This document shows positions 35,959 through 45,218 of a DNA stretch of 64,000 bases, piece by piece. The stretch spans positions 1 to 64,000 of the forward strand of contig CANIBP010000012.1 of the NCBI GenBank assembly GCA_947466075.1, written 5' to 3'. The position numbers and the translations under genes were made by a program. Every line of letters begins with the position of its first letter. The stretch's first letter is position 1. A model generated the notes under the pieces. The model made no database searches. It was not told the DNA's origin and was given only the letters and a program-made list of their open reading frames with translations. Source of the DNA: Verrucomicrobiaceae bacterium (GTDB lineage Bacteria > Verrucomicrobiota > Verrucomicrobiia > Verrucomicrobiales > Verrucomicrobiaceae).

Positions 35959-37254
35959 ATGAAATCAGAATTCAATAAACTCAATCCTATTGCCCGTCGC
36001 GACTTCATGATGCGTACGGCTCAAGCCACTCTCGGCGTGACTGTCATGCCTGCTCTTAATCTTGCCGCAGCCGGCACTACCGGTGCAGGCACTCCTGGCT
36101 TCGGTAAAGCTAAGCATGTCATCTTTCTCTGGATGGGTGGCGGTATGACGCACATCGACACCTGGGATCCAAAGGACGGCCCTACCAAGGGTCCTACTGA
36201 TCCTATCAAAGCCAATGCTGGCTCTGGCAATATGGACCGCCTTGGTGGCACCATGGAGAAAATGGCCAAAGTCGCCAACAAGTTCTCCATCATCCGTTCC
36301 ATGTCTTCCAAGACGGGCGTGCATGATCAAGGAACTTATGTGATGAAGACAGGTTATGAGCCTCGTGGTACCATTGTGCATCCGTGCATTGGCGCATGGG
36401 CTTCTCATTTCTTGGGCCGCATCAAAGGTGTGACCTTGCCGGACAGTGTTGTTGTCAACAGCGGCAATGCCTTCCCTGGTGCTGGATTCTTCCCCACAAC
36501 GACGAGTCCAATTCCGATTTCGAACCCAGAATCTGGACTTCAAAACATTAAGCCCACTACTTCGGACGATCAGTTCAAGAAGCGTATGTCGCTTACCGAT
36601 GAGTTCGACGCAAACTTCCGCAAGAAGTTCCAGTCTGAAGAAGTCAAAAGTTACACCGAGTTTTACGACGAAACCGTCAAACTCATGAAGAGTGAAGACC
36701 TCAAAGCCTTCGACCTCAGCCAGGAGCCTGCGGCGGTTCGTGAAAAGTTCGGCAAGAACAACTTTGGCCAAGGAGCTCTCCTTGCCCGTCGTCTCGTTCA
36801 GGCGGGTGTTCGTTTCGTCGAAGTACAGTCTGGCGGCTGGGACATGCACAACACCATCGATAATGCACTCGGCACCACCGCTGCAACGATGGACAACGTC
36901 TTTGCCACGTTGATTGAAGATCTGGCCTCCAATGGCCTGCTTGACTCCACGATGATCGTCATGGGTTCCGAGTTCGGCCGCACTCCGGACATCAACGAAA
37001 ATGATGGCCGCGACCACTACCCGCTCGCTTACTCCACCGTCTTCGCAGGCGGCGGCGTCAAGGGTGGCTTTGTTTACGGTGCCACCGACAAAGAAGGCCG
37101 CCGTGTTGCTGACAAGCAATGCACGCCGCAGGACTTCCAGGCCACCATCGGCCACGCCATGGGCCTTCCTGTGGACGAAGTGGTTATGTCTCCTTCTAAC
37201 CGTCCGTTTACGGTCGGTGACAAGGGCGTGCCAGTTCTTGATATCTTCGCCTAA
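35959..37254 (+). CDS. DUF1501 family secreted (sulfatase-like) protein
   Basis: 431 residues with a twin-arginine-like start (ARRDFMMRTAQATLGVTVMP). DUF1501 blocks: AKHVIFLWMGGGMTHIDTWD with the metal-binding-type HxDTxD, IIRSMSSKTGVHDQGTYVM, VRFVEVQSGGWDMHNTIDN, IVMGSEFGRTPDINENDGRD and the C-terminal VVMSPSNRPFTVGDKG. The fold is alkaline-phosphatase/sulfatase-like. It pairs with the preceding DUF1549 gene and ends 27 bases before a strong terminator, so the two genes form one unit. A paralogue with the same closing motif is at 61741-63006. Confidence 0.88.
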   Translation: MKSEFNKLNPIARRDFMMRTAQATLGVTVMPALNLAAAGTTGAGTPGFGKAKHVIFLWMGGGMTHIDTWDPKDGPTKGPTDPIKANAGSGNMDRLGGTMEKMAKVANKFSIIRSMSSKTGVHDQGTYVMKTGYEPRGTIVHPCIGAWASHFLGRIKGVTLPDSVVVNSGNAFPGAGFFPTTTSPIPISNPESGLQNIKPTTSDDQFKKRMSLTDEFDANFRKKFQSEEVKSYTEFYDETVKLMKSEDLKAFDLSQEPAAVREKFGKNNFGQGALLARRLVQAGVRFVEVQSGGWDMHNTIDNALGTTAATMDNVFATLIEDLASNGLLDSTMIVMGSEFGRTPDINENDGRDHYPLAYSTVFAGGGVKGGFVYGATDKEGRRVADKQCTPQDFQATIGHAMGLPVDEVVMSPSNRPFTVGDKGVPVLDIFA

Positions 37255-37280
37255 TTTAGCGAAGGTCATTTCACTCAATG

Positions 37281-37316
37281 AAAAAACACCCGGTCGAAAG
37301 ACTGGGTGTTTTTTTG
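37281..37316 (+). terminator. Rho-independent terminator of the DUF1549/DUF1501 unit
   Basis: The stem ACACCCGGTC-GAAA-GACTGGGTGT has one G-U pair and a GNRA tetraloop. It is preceded by A6 and followed by T7, so it can work in both directions: it also lies 30-odd bases beyond the stop of the minus-strand PEP-CTERM gene. Confidence 0.92.
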
Positions 37317-37348
37317 TGCAGATGTACCTTAACGCATACGCAAATATG

Positions 37349-38440
37349 CTATATGCAACGGCGCTTCCTCTGAAGCATCAGCATAAGAAATGCTATTCCC
37401 GCTAGGACCACACTGCTTGGCTCAGGAACTAGCACTGGACTCACGGTGAAACTGAAGTCATCAAAGTAGTTCTTAAAGCTGGCGGCACCGTTGTTAAGCG
37501 GCCCGCCACGTAGATCCCATTGGAGACTGGTCAGTGCGCCCGCATCCAACCTAAGACTTTGATTGCTTAAAACATAAGTCTGTGCGCCAAGCGAAGATGT
37601 AGTGTCATCGAAAGCACTCACGGCGATGCCTGCAGTGTTATTCAGTGTGTCCAGAATCACCACCAACTCAGACCATCCCGCTGTTCCTAGGCGATTTGAG
37701 GTCGTCTGCCAAGTTCCGCCGTTTAGTCGATATTGGAGCAGGTTATCTCCGGTATCCCCCACCTGAAAGACCATCTGATTCATCGCATCCTTTAGCGACA
37801 ATCCCAGAATATTGCCTGTATCAGTATCATCCCAATCAGAGGGGCAGGCCCAAAATGCCATTTGTATTAAGTTGGAATCGGTGGCGGACGGCGTGGTGCC
37901 ATTGAAATCGCGGGCATCGAGTGTGTAGGCATAGCTAAGGTTCGTTTCTGAGGCCAGAAGGTTAATAACTGCTGAACCGGTGCGTGCTCCTGGATAACGG
38001 TAGGCGTGCACATAGTCACGTGTGAAACTGCCGCCATTGTAATAGGGGACATTGACATCTTCATTGAGGCGTCCTCCAGCAAGCGCCCGCCAGAGTCCTG
38101 AATTATCTGCAATGTCCGTCGCAGTTCCACCGGGACCACCACGGTTGGTTCCATAAGCCCCAGCATTGTAACGACTCAAGTCGGCGCCATGGGTTCCATC
38201 GCCGAGGGTATTGGGGTAAGTTCCCAGAGGCACTACCCCGGTATAGCCATTGGCATCGATATTATTGAGGTAAAACTGTGCGTCTCCAATGATGTCAGCG
38301 GAAAGAATCTGACCATTCAAAGGAATACGATAGCCATCTTGCTCCTCAAAACTGCCCAGATAAGCACTTGCAGGCTGAGGCCAAAAAATGGCGCTCAGCA
38401 TACAGGCATTGAGGCAAAGTCTGAAAATTCGTCTTTTCAC
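37349..38440 (-). CDS. PEP-CTERM sorting-domain protein
   Basis: 363 residues with an N-terminal signal (MKRRIFRLCLNACMLSAIFW, then PQPASA) and a classic C-terminal PEP-CTERM tail: VPEPSSVVLAG, a hydrophobic helix, then RKRR. Exosortase cleaves such tails and the protein is exported with exopolysaccharide in many biofilm formers. The middle is a beta-rich, Gly/Asn/Thr-rich region like LamG-type or autotransported repeat modules (GNILGLSLKDAMNQMVFQVG, SELVVILDTLNNTAGIAVSA). No exosortase gene lies in this window. The upstream 273 bases are very AT-rich. Confidence 0.85.
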   Translation of the reverse strand: MKRRIFRLCLNACMLSAIFWPQPASAYLGSFEEQDGYRIPLNGQILSADIIGDAQFYLNNIDANGYTGVVPLGTYPNTLGDGTHGADLSRYNAGAYGTNRGGPGGTATDIADNSGLWRALAGGRLNEDVNVPYYNGGSFTRDYVHAYRYPGARTGSAVINLLASETNLSYAYTLDARDFNGTTPSATDSNLIQMAFWACPSDWDDTDTGNILGLSLKDAMNQMVFQVGDTGDNLLQYRLNGGTWQTTSNRLGTAGWSELVVILDTLNNTAGIAVSAFDDTTSSLGAQTYVLSNQSLRLDAGALTSLQWDLRGGPLNNGAASFKNYFDDFSFTVSPVLVPEPSSVVLAGIAFLMLMLQRKRRCI

Positions 38441-38713
38441 AAGCTTGTTAATATATACTTAACCATACCGAATAAAAATGCAATAATTGCAAATTATACC
38501 TTCCCACGAACTATGATTGGCCTGAATTGTCCATTTTCTTCCAACTCAAGAGCCTATTCACCTCTGTGTTTCTGTTATTTTCATGAAAGGGTCAGCCTAT
38601 TTCAGCACTGGCGGTTGAACGCACGATCCTTAACAAGCTTTTCCTGCTTGCGGCACCCTTGGGGCCCATGATAATGGCAACCCCTTCGGCCTAGTGCCAG
38701 AGCGACCCATTTC

Positions 38714-39058
38714 ATGAGTAAATCCACTGAAAAGAACGATCCCTCCTTCGAGGACGCCATGCAGCGTCTTGATGAAATCGTTGCGGGTATGGAAGACAGC
38801 CAGTTGTCTCTCGAAGAAATGATCTCTAGCTACGAAGAAGGTGTGAGCCTTCTTAAACTCTGCCGCCAGCGTATCGATGGAGCGCGCCGCCGTGTGGAAC
38901 TCATCAGCGGCGATTTGGAAGGCGGGAAAGCCTCTCTCACGCCATTTGAGGAAGCTAAGGAAGACGAACAAGCCCCCAATTCTGCCGAAAAACCCCGTAA
39001 TCAGCCCCGCCGACGTAAAACCGCCGAGACCGAAGGCGGCGAAATCCGACTTTTTTAG
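38714..39058 (+). CDS. xseB: Exodeoxyribonuclease VII small subunit
   Basis: 114 residues. The XseB helical-hairpin domain is at about 10-70: SFEDAMQRLDEIVAGMEDSQ, LSLEEMISSYEEGVSLLKLC. The tail (about 75-114) is Lys/Arg/Glu-rich and longer than the usual ~80 residues. XseB binds XseA to form a single-strand DNA exonuclease; XseA is not in the window. The stop is four bases before the dxs start, so the two genes are almost certainly cotranscribed, a combination seen in many bacteria. Confidence 0.9.
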   Translation: MSKSTEKNDPSFEDAMQRLDEIVAGMEDSQLSLEEMISSYEEGVSLLKLCRQRIDGARRRVELISGDLEGGKASLTPFEEAKEDEQAPNSAEKPRNQPRRRKTAETEGGEIRLF

Positions 39059-39062
39059 ACCT

Positions 39063-40955
39063 GTGGACACCCAACTGCCTGCCATCAACTCCCCCGCCGA
39101 CCTCAAAGCCCTGCCGCTGGAGAAACTCCCCGAACTCGCGGAAAAAATCCGCCAGACACTCATCGAAACCCTCAGCCAGACCGGCGGCCATCTCGGGCCG
39201 AATCTCGGCGTCGTGGAGCTTTCCATCGCTCTGCACCGCGTCTTCGACACGCCCAAGGATCGCTTCGTCTTCGACGTCGCGCATCAAGGCTACGTCCACA
39301 AGATGCTCACCGGCCGCTGGGACCGCATACACACCATTCGTCAGCATGATGGCCTGAATGGCTTCCTGCTCCGAACTGAAAGCGAACACGACTGCTACGG
39401 CGCAGGCCACGCCGGCACCGCTCTCTCCGCCGCCCTCGGCATGGCTACTGGGCGTGATCTCGCCGGAGGTGACGAGCACGTCGTCTGCGTCGCCGGTGAC
39501 GCTGCCTTCACCTGCGGTCCTGTGTTTGAAGCGATGAACAACGTTGCCGCACACACCAAGCGCCTCATCGTCGTCCTCAACGACAACGAGTGGTCCATCG
39601 ACCGCAACGTCGGTGCCATCGCGAAGTACTTTAATTCCATCGCCACGCATCCTGCCTACGCAAACCTGCATCAAAAAGCCGGCAAGCTGCTTGAATTCAT
39701 GCTCGGCGAAGACGCACGCCGTATCGTCAAGAAGGTCGAAGACCACGCCAAGAACATTCTCCTGCCGCAGAGCCAGACGCCATCGAATCGCAGTTCGCTC
39801 TTCGATGAATTCGGCATCCGGTACTACGGCCCCATCGACGGCCACAACATCCCTTTGCTCATCCAAACCTTCGAGTTCCTCAAGACTCAGGACGAACCGG
39901 TGATCCTCCACATCATCACCGAAAAAGGCCGCGGCTATACCCCCGCGCTCAACGATCCCGGTAAATTCCACGGCCTCGGTAAATACAACAGCGAGACCGG
40001 CGAGACCCCCACCAGCGACAAGCCAACCTATTCGCAGGTCTATGCCCGCAGCCTCACCGACTTCGCCAAGGCCGACAAAAAAATCGTCGCCATCACAGGT
40101 GCCATGCCCGGCGGCACCGGCTTGAGCGTCTTCAAAAAAGAAATCCCCGAGCGCTACTTCGACGTCGGCATCGCTGAGGAACACGCCGCTCTTTTCGCCT
40201 GCGGCCTCGCCACCCGTGGCTTCAAGCCCTTCCTCACCATCTACTCCACGTTCATGCAGCGTGCGTTCGACATGATCGTGCATGACATGGCCATCCAAAA
40301 CCTCCCCGTCCGCCTCTGCATGGACCGCGGCGGCCTCAGCGGCGACGACGGCCCCACGCACCACGGCCTTTTCGACATCGCCTACCTCCGCGGCATCCCC
40401 GGCCTCGTACACATGCAGCCACGCAACGAAGACGAGTTCGTGGACATGCTCTGGACCATGGCCTGCTACGAAAACGGACCCATTGCCATCCGCTACCCGC
40501 GTGGCAACGGCCCCGGCATCATGCCCAAAGATAAACCCGTCCGCCTCGAAATCGGCAAGGCCGAAGTCATCGCCGACGGCAACGATGTCGCACTCATTGC
40601 CCTCGGCGACATGTTCCCCGTCGCTGAAGCCGCCAAAAAAGAACTCGAAGCCAAAGGCCTCTCCGTCGCCCTCATCAATCCACGCTGGATCAAACCTCTC
40701 GACATGGCCTGCTTCGAATACTTCGCCAAAAAAGTGAAAGTCGTCTGCACCCTCGAAGACCACGTACTCCGCAACGGCTTCGGTGCAGGCGTCATCGAGC
40801 AACTCAGCGACGCCGGTATTCACACACCCGTCGTCCGCATCGGCTGGCCCGACCAGTTTGTCGAGCACGGCACCCCCGCAATCCTTCGCCAAAAGCACGG
40901 CCTCAGCGTCGAAAACACCGTCGCGAAGGTGCTCGGTGCTCTGTCGAAAGAGTAA
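39063..40955 (+). CDS. dxs: 1-deoxy-D-xylulose-5-phosphate synthase
   Basis: 630 residues from a GTG at 39063, four bases after the xseB stop; the open frame reaches 38877 but that part overlaps xseB. DXS makes DXP from pyruvate and glyceraldehyde-3-phosphate, the first step of the MEP isoprenoid pathway. Motifs: GGHLGPNLGVVELSIALHRV, VFDVAHQGYVHKMLTGR, YGPIDGHNIPLLIQ, GLSGDDGPTHHGLFDIAYLR and IAIRYPRGNGPG. The thiamine-diphosphate motif reads AGDAAFTCG...LNDNEWSI where most DXS have GDG. I recall GDA-type variants in Chlamydiae, so this may be a lineage feature. Domain order and length are normal. Confidence 0.92.
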   Translation: MDTQLPAINSPADLKALPLEKLPELAEKIRQTLIETLSQTGGHLGPNLGVVELSIALHRVFDTPKDRFVFDVAHQGYVHKMLTGRWDRIHTIRQHDGLNGFLLRTESEHDCYGAGHAGTALSAALGMATGRDLAGGDEHVVCVAGDAAFTCGPVFEAMNNVAAHTKRLIVVLNDNEWSIDRNVGAIAKYFNSIATHPAYANLHQKAGKLLEFMLGEDARRIVKKVEDHAKNILLPQSQTPSNRSSLFDEFGIRYYGPIDGHNIPLLIQTFEFLKTQDEPVILHIITEKGRGYTPALNDPGKFHGLGKYNSETGETPTSDKPTYSQVYARSLTDFAKADKKIVAITGAMPGGTGLSVFKKEIPERYFDVGIAEEHAALFACGLATRGFKPFLTIYSTFMQRAFDMIVHDMAIQNLPVRLCMDRGGLSGDDGPTHHGLFDIAYLRGIPGLVHMQPRNEDEFVDMLWTMACYENGPIAIRYPRGNGPGIMPKDKPVRLEIGKAEVIADGNDVALIALGDMFPVAEAAKKELEAKGLSVALINPRWIKPLDMACFEYFAKKVKVVCTLEDHVLRNGFGAGVIEQLSDAGIHTPVVRIGWPDQFVEHGTPAILRQKHGLSVENTVAKVLGALSKE

Positions 40956-41064
40956 TTTAGCTGGTCAATATCGGCGCTTATTTGTGCTCATTTGGTTATT
41001 TTGAGTCAGTCGTCTCATATCGACTGCTGATTGAAAAATCGCGTGGCCACTGCAAGCTCGATCC

Positions 41065-41442
41065 ATGAAACGGCTCCTCACTATCCTGCTCTGTGCATTA
41101 TGTCTTTCCGCCTGTGAAAAACAGCCTGCCGAGGTCGATTTCGCCGACAAGAACGTCGAAATGCTCAATGACGGCAAAGAAGCGAATTACCAGGTCAAAC
41201 CCTATACCGGCCTTGTTCGTAACAAGCATTCGAGCGGCAAGACGGCTGGCGAATACCCTTATCAGAATGGCAAAATGCATGGTGTGATGAAGGAGTGGTG
41301 GGAAAATGGCCAGCAGTCCGCCGAAACCAACTTTGATCACGGTCAGCGACACGGCCTGAACCGTTACTGGGACATGAAAGGCAAACAGACCAAGGAACAA
41401 ATCTACGACCACGACAAATCCATCAGCGAGAAGCACCTCTGA
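41065..41442 (+). CDS. Lipoprotein with MORN-like repeats (YwqK type)
   Basis: 125 residues with a lipoprotein signal: MKRLLTILLCALCLSACEK, lipobox LSAC. The mature part holds MORN-variant repeats of the YwqK/toxin-antitoxin-associated kind: TGEYPYQNGKMHGVMKEWW-like units, then NGQQSAETNFDHGQRHGLNR and WDMKGKQTKEQ. Each unit is about 20-25 residues. Probably anchored in a membrane; the role is unknown. It precedes the TrkA-C membrane protein by 38 bases, same strand. Confidence 0.75.
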   Translation: MKRLLTILLCALCLSACEKQPAEVDFADKNVEMLNDGKEANYQVKPYTGLVRNKHSSGKTAGEYPYQNGKMHGVMKEWWENGQQSAETNFDHGQRHGLNRYWDMKGKQTKEQIYDHDKSISEKHL

Positions 41443-41480
41443 ACTTGGAACCTTAAACCTGAAATTTTAAACGCAAGTTC

Positions 41481-42218
41481 ATGGTCGCCCCCGTTATCGC
41501 CCTGCTCGTCATCGCCCTCGTCTCACTGCTGGCGGTGCGGGTGGGATCGACGGCTCTGATGATGACTGAAATCAGTTGGGACACGGCCAGCTTCCAAGCT
41601 TACTCCGCGTTCTTTGGCGTCGGTTTCACCACGAAAGAGGCCGAACTTGTGGTGAACCACCCCGTGCGCCGCCGCATCATTCGCGATCTCATTCTCGCTG
41701 GCAACGTCGGCCTCACCTCCGCGCTCGCCACGCTCATTGTCACACTCCTTCAAAGTGGCTCCGGTGGCGATACGATGCTCATGCTTGGCTGGCTCATCGG
41801 CGGATTACTGCTGCTACTGTTTATTTCACGCCTCACTTGGTTTCAAAAAATTCTTGATCGTGTTATTCAACGCACGTTGGAGCGCACTGGCATGGTGCGC
41901 GCGCTTGATTACGAATTGCTACTGCGCATTCAACACGGCTACGTCGTCTCTGAAATCGAAATTCTGCCGAACACCTTCCTCGCCGGTCGAACCTTGAGTG
42001 AATCACGCCCTTGGGACCGAGGCGTCGTCATTCTGGCGATCAAGCGCGATGGCGAAACACACCCTGATATCCCCAGTCGTGATGATTTGATCAAAGCGGG
42101 AGATGTCGTCACCGCCTATGGTAAGGAGTCCGCCCTTCACACCATGACAAAGCCGCAGGATCAGCTCCCCAAATCTCTCAATGATAATTCATCAGGGCGC
42201 GTGGAATCGAAGGACTGA
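41481..42218 (+). CDS. Membrane protein with TrkA-C domain
   Basis: 245 residues. Three or so transmembrane segments occupy about 1-25 and 70-115, followed by a cytoplasmic part. Residues about 155-225 (SEIEILPNTFLAGRTLSESR, RGVVILAIKRDGETHPDIPS and IKAGDVVTAYGKESAL) match the TrkA-C (RCK_C) regulatory domain, which binds small nucleotides in ion-transport systems. No channel pore motif (TVGYGD) is visible, so it is not a plain potassium channel. It may regulate a partner transporter or act in a signalling role. The ATG start at 41481 lies 38 bases after the MORN lipoprotein stop. Confidence 0.7.
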   Translation: MVAPVIALLVIALVSLLAVRVGSTALMMTEISWDTASFQAYSAFFGVGFTTKEAELVVNHPVRRRIIRDLILAGNVGLTSALATLIVTLLQSGSGGDTMLMLGWLIGGLLLLLFISRLTWFQKILDRVIQRTLERTGMVRALDYELLLRIQHGYVVSEIEILPNTFLAGRTLSESRPWDRGVVILAIKRDGETHPDIPSRDDLIKAGDVVTAYGKESALHTMTKPQDQLPKSLNDNSSGRVESKD

Positions 42219-42341
42219 AGATTTTAATGCGCGTGAACTTCGGCGGATCCGACATAAAGACGCTCTACAGCACCGTTGTTAACAATTCGTAGCCATTGCG
42301 GAGAACATCGTCGGTTTGCTACGTTGACCTGAATTCATGCT

Positions 42342-43256
42342 ATGAAACCTCTCTCAATTCTGATACTCGGCCTCGCTTTGAGTTCGTGCACTTCCATGCG
42401 CTCACCTCTTGTTTCTGGCTTCGTGCCCAAGGATCACGGCCTCATCGGGGCAGGGGAAGGCCCGGCGTGGAAAGATGGCTCGCTCTACTTCACCGACGGC
42501 GAGCACATCAACCGCATGGACCCGAAAGGCCACACGACAGTGTTTCGACAGAATGCGTCGAATGGTCTGCTCTTTGATCGCGAAGGCCGTCTCGTTGCTT
42601 GTGAGTCGGGTCTGCGTCGTGTCACACGCACCGAGAAAGGCGGCCGCATCACCGTGCTCGCCGATCGCTTTAAAGGAAAGTGCTTCAACACGCCGAATGA
42701 CCTCTGCATGAACTCGAAGGGGCAGATTTACTTCACGGACCCGCGCTATGGTCCACGCGAAAGCATGGAGCTTGGCTTTGAAGGCGTTTATCGCATCGAG
42801 ACCCCTGATAAAGTCACCCGCATCCATTGCGATGGCGCAGAGCGCCCCAGCGGCATTCTCATCACACCTGACGACAAGTATCTCTTCATCGCCGACAACA
42901 ATAACAACAACCACGGCGGCTCACGGAAGCTGCTGCGCTACGACCTCGACAAGAATGGCGATGTGAAATCAGGCTGCCGAAAGGTCGTCTTCGACTGGAA
43001 AAACGGACGTGGTCCCGATGGCATGAAAATGGATGCTGCAGGCCGCATCTACGTCGCTGCAGGCACGAACAAGGTGACCGAATGGGAAACCAACCGCTTC
43101 AAAGCTGGCTGCTACATTCTTTCGCCCAGCGGACGTCTCATCGACTTCATCCCCACCGCCCCCGACGAAGCCTGCAACTGCGCTTTCGGCGGCAAGGACG
43201 GCAAAACTCTCTTCATCACCTCCGGCAATCATCTGTGGAGCGTGTCGCTGAAGTGA
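42342..43256 (+). CDS. SMP-30/gluconolactonase-type lipoprotein
   Basis: 304 residues with a lipoprotein signal (MKPLSILILGLALSSCTSM). The six-bladed propeller pattern of SMP-30/gluconolactonases is clear: GAGEGPAWKDGSLYFTDGEH, NTPNDLCMNSKGQIYFTDPR (the metal-binding Asn/Asp strand), PSGILITPDDKYLFIADNNN and GPDGMKMDAAGRIYVAAGTN. These enzymes open sugar lactones such as gluconolactone after dehydrogenase action. Placement at the outer or periplasmic face and beside other secreted catabolic genes fits sugar oxidation outside the cytoplasm. Confidence 0.85.
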   Translation: MKPLSILILGLALSSCTSMRSPLVSGFVPKDHGLIGAGEGPAWKDGSLYFTDGEHINRMDPKGHTTVFRQNASNGLLFDREGRLVACESGLRRVTRTEKGGRITVLADRFKGKCFNTPNDLCMNSKGQIYFTDPRYGPRESMELGFEGVYRIETPDKVTRIHCDGAERPSGILITPDDKYLFIADNNNNNHGGSRKLLRYDLDKNGDVKSGCRKVVFDWKNGRGPDGMKMDAAGRIYVAAGTNKVTEWETNRFKAGCYILSPSGRLIDFIPTAPDEACNCAFGGKDGKTLFITSGNHLWSVSLK

Positions 43257-43295
43257 ACTTAAAGCGACATTCTTGTGCCCGGCATTGTTAAACGC

Positions 43296-45218
43296 ATGAT
43301 TCGTCTTCTCGCCGCATTTCTCATTCTGCAAAGTCTTGCTCTTGCCGAATTTCAGCAACCGGTGCCCGGAGTGCATCTCTGGCAGGATACTTGTAATGTC
43401 TATGTGCTAAAGCACGAGGAAGCCGCGCTTATCATCAACCTAGGCGATGGCTCTGTGCTGGAACACTTGGCAGAGATTGGTGCGAAGCGAGTCGAGTGGG
43501 TTCTTTTCTCGGATCACCATCGAGAACTGTGCCAAGGATCGCCGATGCTGGATCGTGCGGTCACGAAGATAGCGACTTCGCAGTTGGAGAAAGAAATTCT
43601 CGAAAACCCACTCTCATTTCGCAAATGGAACCCGCGTCTCGGTGACAAATACAGTGTGCATGGCGCGAGCTACGTGCGCCCGCCTGCTGCGCCGGTGAAG
43701 ATCGACCGTGTGCTTGCAGATGGTGAATCGTTCACCTGGAAGGGCTTCAACCTCACCTGCGTGAGCACACCGGGCCACTCGCCCGGCGGCATGAGCTTCA
43801 TCATTAAGCGCGATGGTCGCACGCTGGTTTTCACCGGTGGCGTGATGCATGACGGTTCGAAGATGACGAACTGGTTCGACACCGAGTGGGACTACGGCTT
43901 TGCCAAAGGCCTCGACGCGCTCACCGCTTCTGTGCAGAAACTCGCTGCATTAGGCATTGATACGGCATTTCCATCGCAGGGACCGATCATTCAAAATGCG
44001 ACAAAGCAGTTTGAAGCATACCATCAAAAGCTCGTTAGCTTTCGGCCCGATTACATTCGCGGTTATCCCGTAGAGAACTTAGCCAAGCGCGGCCCACATC
44101 CGGCCACAAAGCCGACGAAGGCGCACTACATCGTTCAAGTCAGCCCGCACCTTTACATGTTCGGCCCCGAGATGGCCGGGAAGAACTTCGCCATCATCAT
44201 CGCTAACAATGGCCACGCGCTGTTGCTGGATTGCGGCCTGTTTCCGAAACTCGTGCTCGAACGCATCATCAGCGACATGAAGGAGTTTCTCGGTCTCAAG
44301 CAGATCGACGCCTGCTGGATCTCGCACTCGCATGGCGACCACTTCACGCTCTTTCCGGCACTTAAAGACCATGGCGTGAAGTTCTGGACCATGGACACCA
44401 TCGCGGACAAATGCGAGAACCCACGCTTCTACGACTACCCGGCGATGATTGGCACCTACAACGCCGGATTTGAGCGGGCGAAGATCGACCGCATTCTCAA
44501 AGCCGGGGATGTCATCGAATGGGAAGGCTACAAGCTGCACATCGACTGGATGCCAGGCCAAACCGAGTTCGGTAATGCACTGTGGCTCGAACTCGACGGT
44601 AAAAAAATCGTCTTCACCGGCGACAATCTCTTTGGCGATCCATCCGATCCCGCGCAGAACGGCCACGAATGCGTGAACGCCCGCAACAGCGCCATCATCG
44701 ACGAAGGCTACCTCGTCGCCGCGAAGTATCTGCAAAAGATCCAGCCCCAAATCATCATGGGCGCACATGGTGTGCTCATGACGGAACCCGCCGCCTTCAT
44801 TGATCGCTACCACGACTGGGCGCTGCGGGCGATCCGCAAATACAAGGACCTGCTGCCTGATGCGAACTATGAATACCTGTTCGATCCCTACTGGGTCAGT
44901 GCTTACCCGTATCGCGTCGATGTCTCCAAAGAAACCGAAGTGAACATCACCGTGCGCAACTTCCGCGACAGCATGCAGCAGCACCGCATCGTGCTTAAAC
45001 CACCACCGGGTCTCAAAGCCGAACCCGCTGAACTTACCGGCACCGTCGGTCCAAAATCACGCCAGAGCTTCAAGATCAAGCTCACCCCCGATCCCGCCAA
45101 ACTGCCCGCTGGTGTGCAGATGGTGCCGCTGGACATCACACTCGACGGAAAGCGCTATGGAGAGTTGTTCGATTTTATCGTGCAGGGAAGAGAACCGCCT
45201 ACGTCAGCTGCCAAATGA
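43296..45218 (+). CDS. Secreted protein with two metallo-beta-lactamase domains
   Basis: 640 residues from the ATG at 43296 (MIRLLAAFLILQSLALAEFQ, a signal peptide); a GTG at 43275 adds seven. Domain one (about 15-265) has CNVYVLKHEEAALIINLGDG and CVSTPGHSPGGMSF, but the metal-binding HxHxDH is replaced by SDHHRELCQG. Domain two (about 270-535) has CWISHSHGDHFTLFPALKDH intact and VFTGDNLFGD, but the third motif reads WMPGQTEFG where the usual is PGH. The last ~100 residues look like an Ig/beta-sandwich domain (VNITVRNFRDSMQQHRIVLK). So each catalytic unit has lost a different ligand. The stop overlaps the start of the next gene (ATGA), so the two are translationally coupled. Confidence 0.85.
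   Translation: MIRLLAAFLILQSLALAEFQQPVPGVHLWQDTCNVYVLKHEEAALIINLGDGSVLEHLAEIGAKRVEWVLFSDHHRELCQGSPMLDRAVTKIATSQLEKEILENPLSFRKWNPRLGDKYSVHGASYVRPPAAPVKIDRVLADGESFTWKGFNLTCVSTPGHSPGGMSFIIKRDGRTLVFTGGVMHDGSKMTNWFDTEWDYGFAKGLDALTASVQKLAALGIDTAFPSQGPIIQNATKQFEAYHQKLVSFRPDYIRGYPVENLAKRGPHPATKPTKAHYIVQVSPHLYMFGPEMAGKNFAIIIANNGHALLLDCGLFPKLVLERIISDMKEFLGLKQIDACWISHSHGDHFTLFPALKDHGVKFWTMDTIADKCENPRFYDYPAMIGTYNAGFERAKIDRILKAGDVIEWEGYKLHIDWMPGQTEFGNALWLELDGKKIVFTGDNLFGDPSDPAQNGHECVNARNSAIIDEGYLVAAKYLQKIQPQIIMGAHGVLMTEPAAFIDRYHDWALRAIRKYKDLLPDANYEYLFDPYWVSAYPYRVDVSKETEVNITVRNFRDSMQQHRIVLKPPPGLKAEPAELTGTVGPKSRQSFKIKLTPDPAKLPAGVQMVPLDITLDGKRYGELFDFIVQGREPPTSAAK

Noticed and set aside
38955..40898. 647-residue minus-strand frame over dxs
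   Set aside because: Antisense to dxs; the Ala/Val/Glu/Asp-rich composition is the mirror of the dxs codon pattern.
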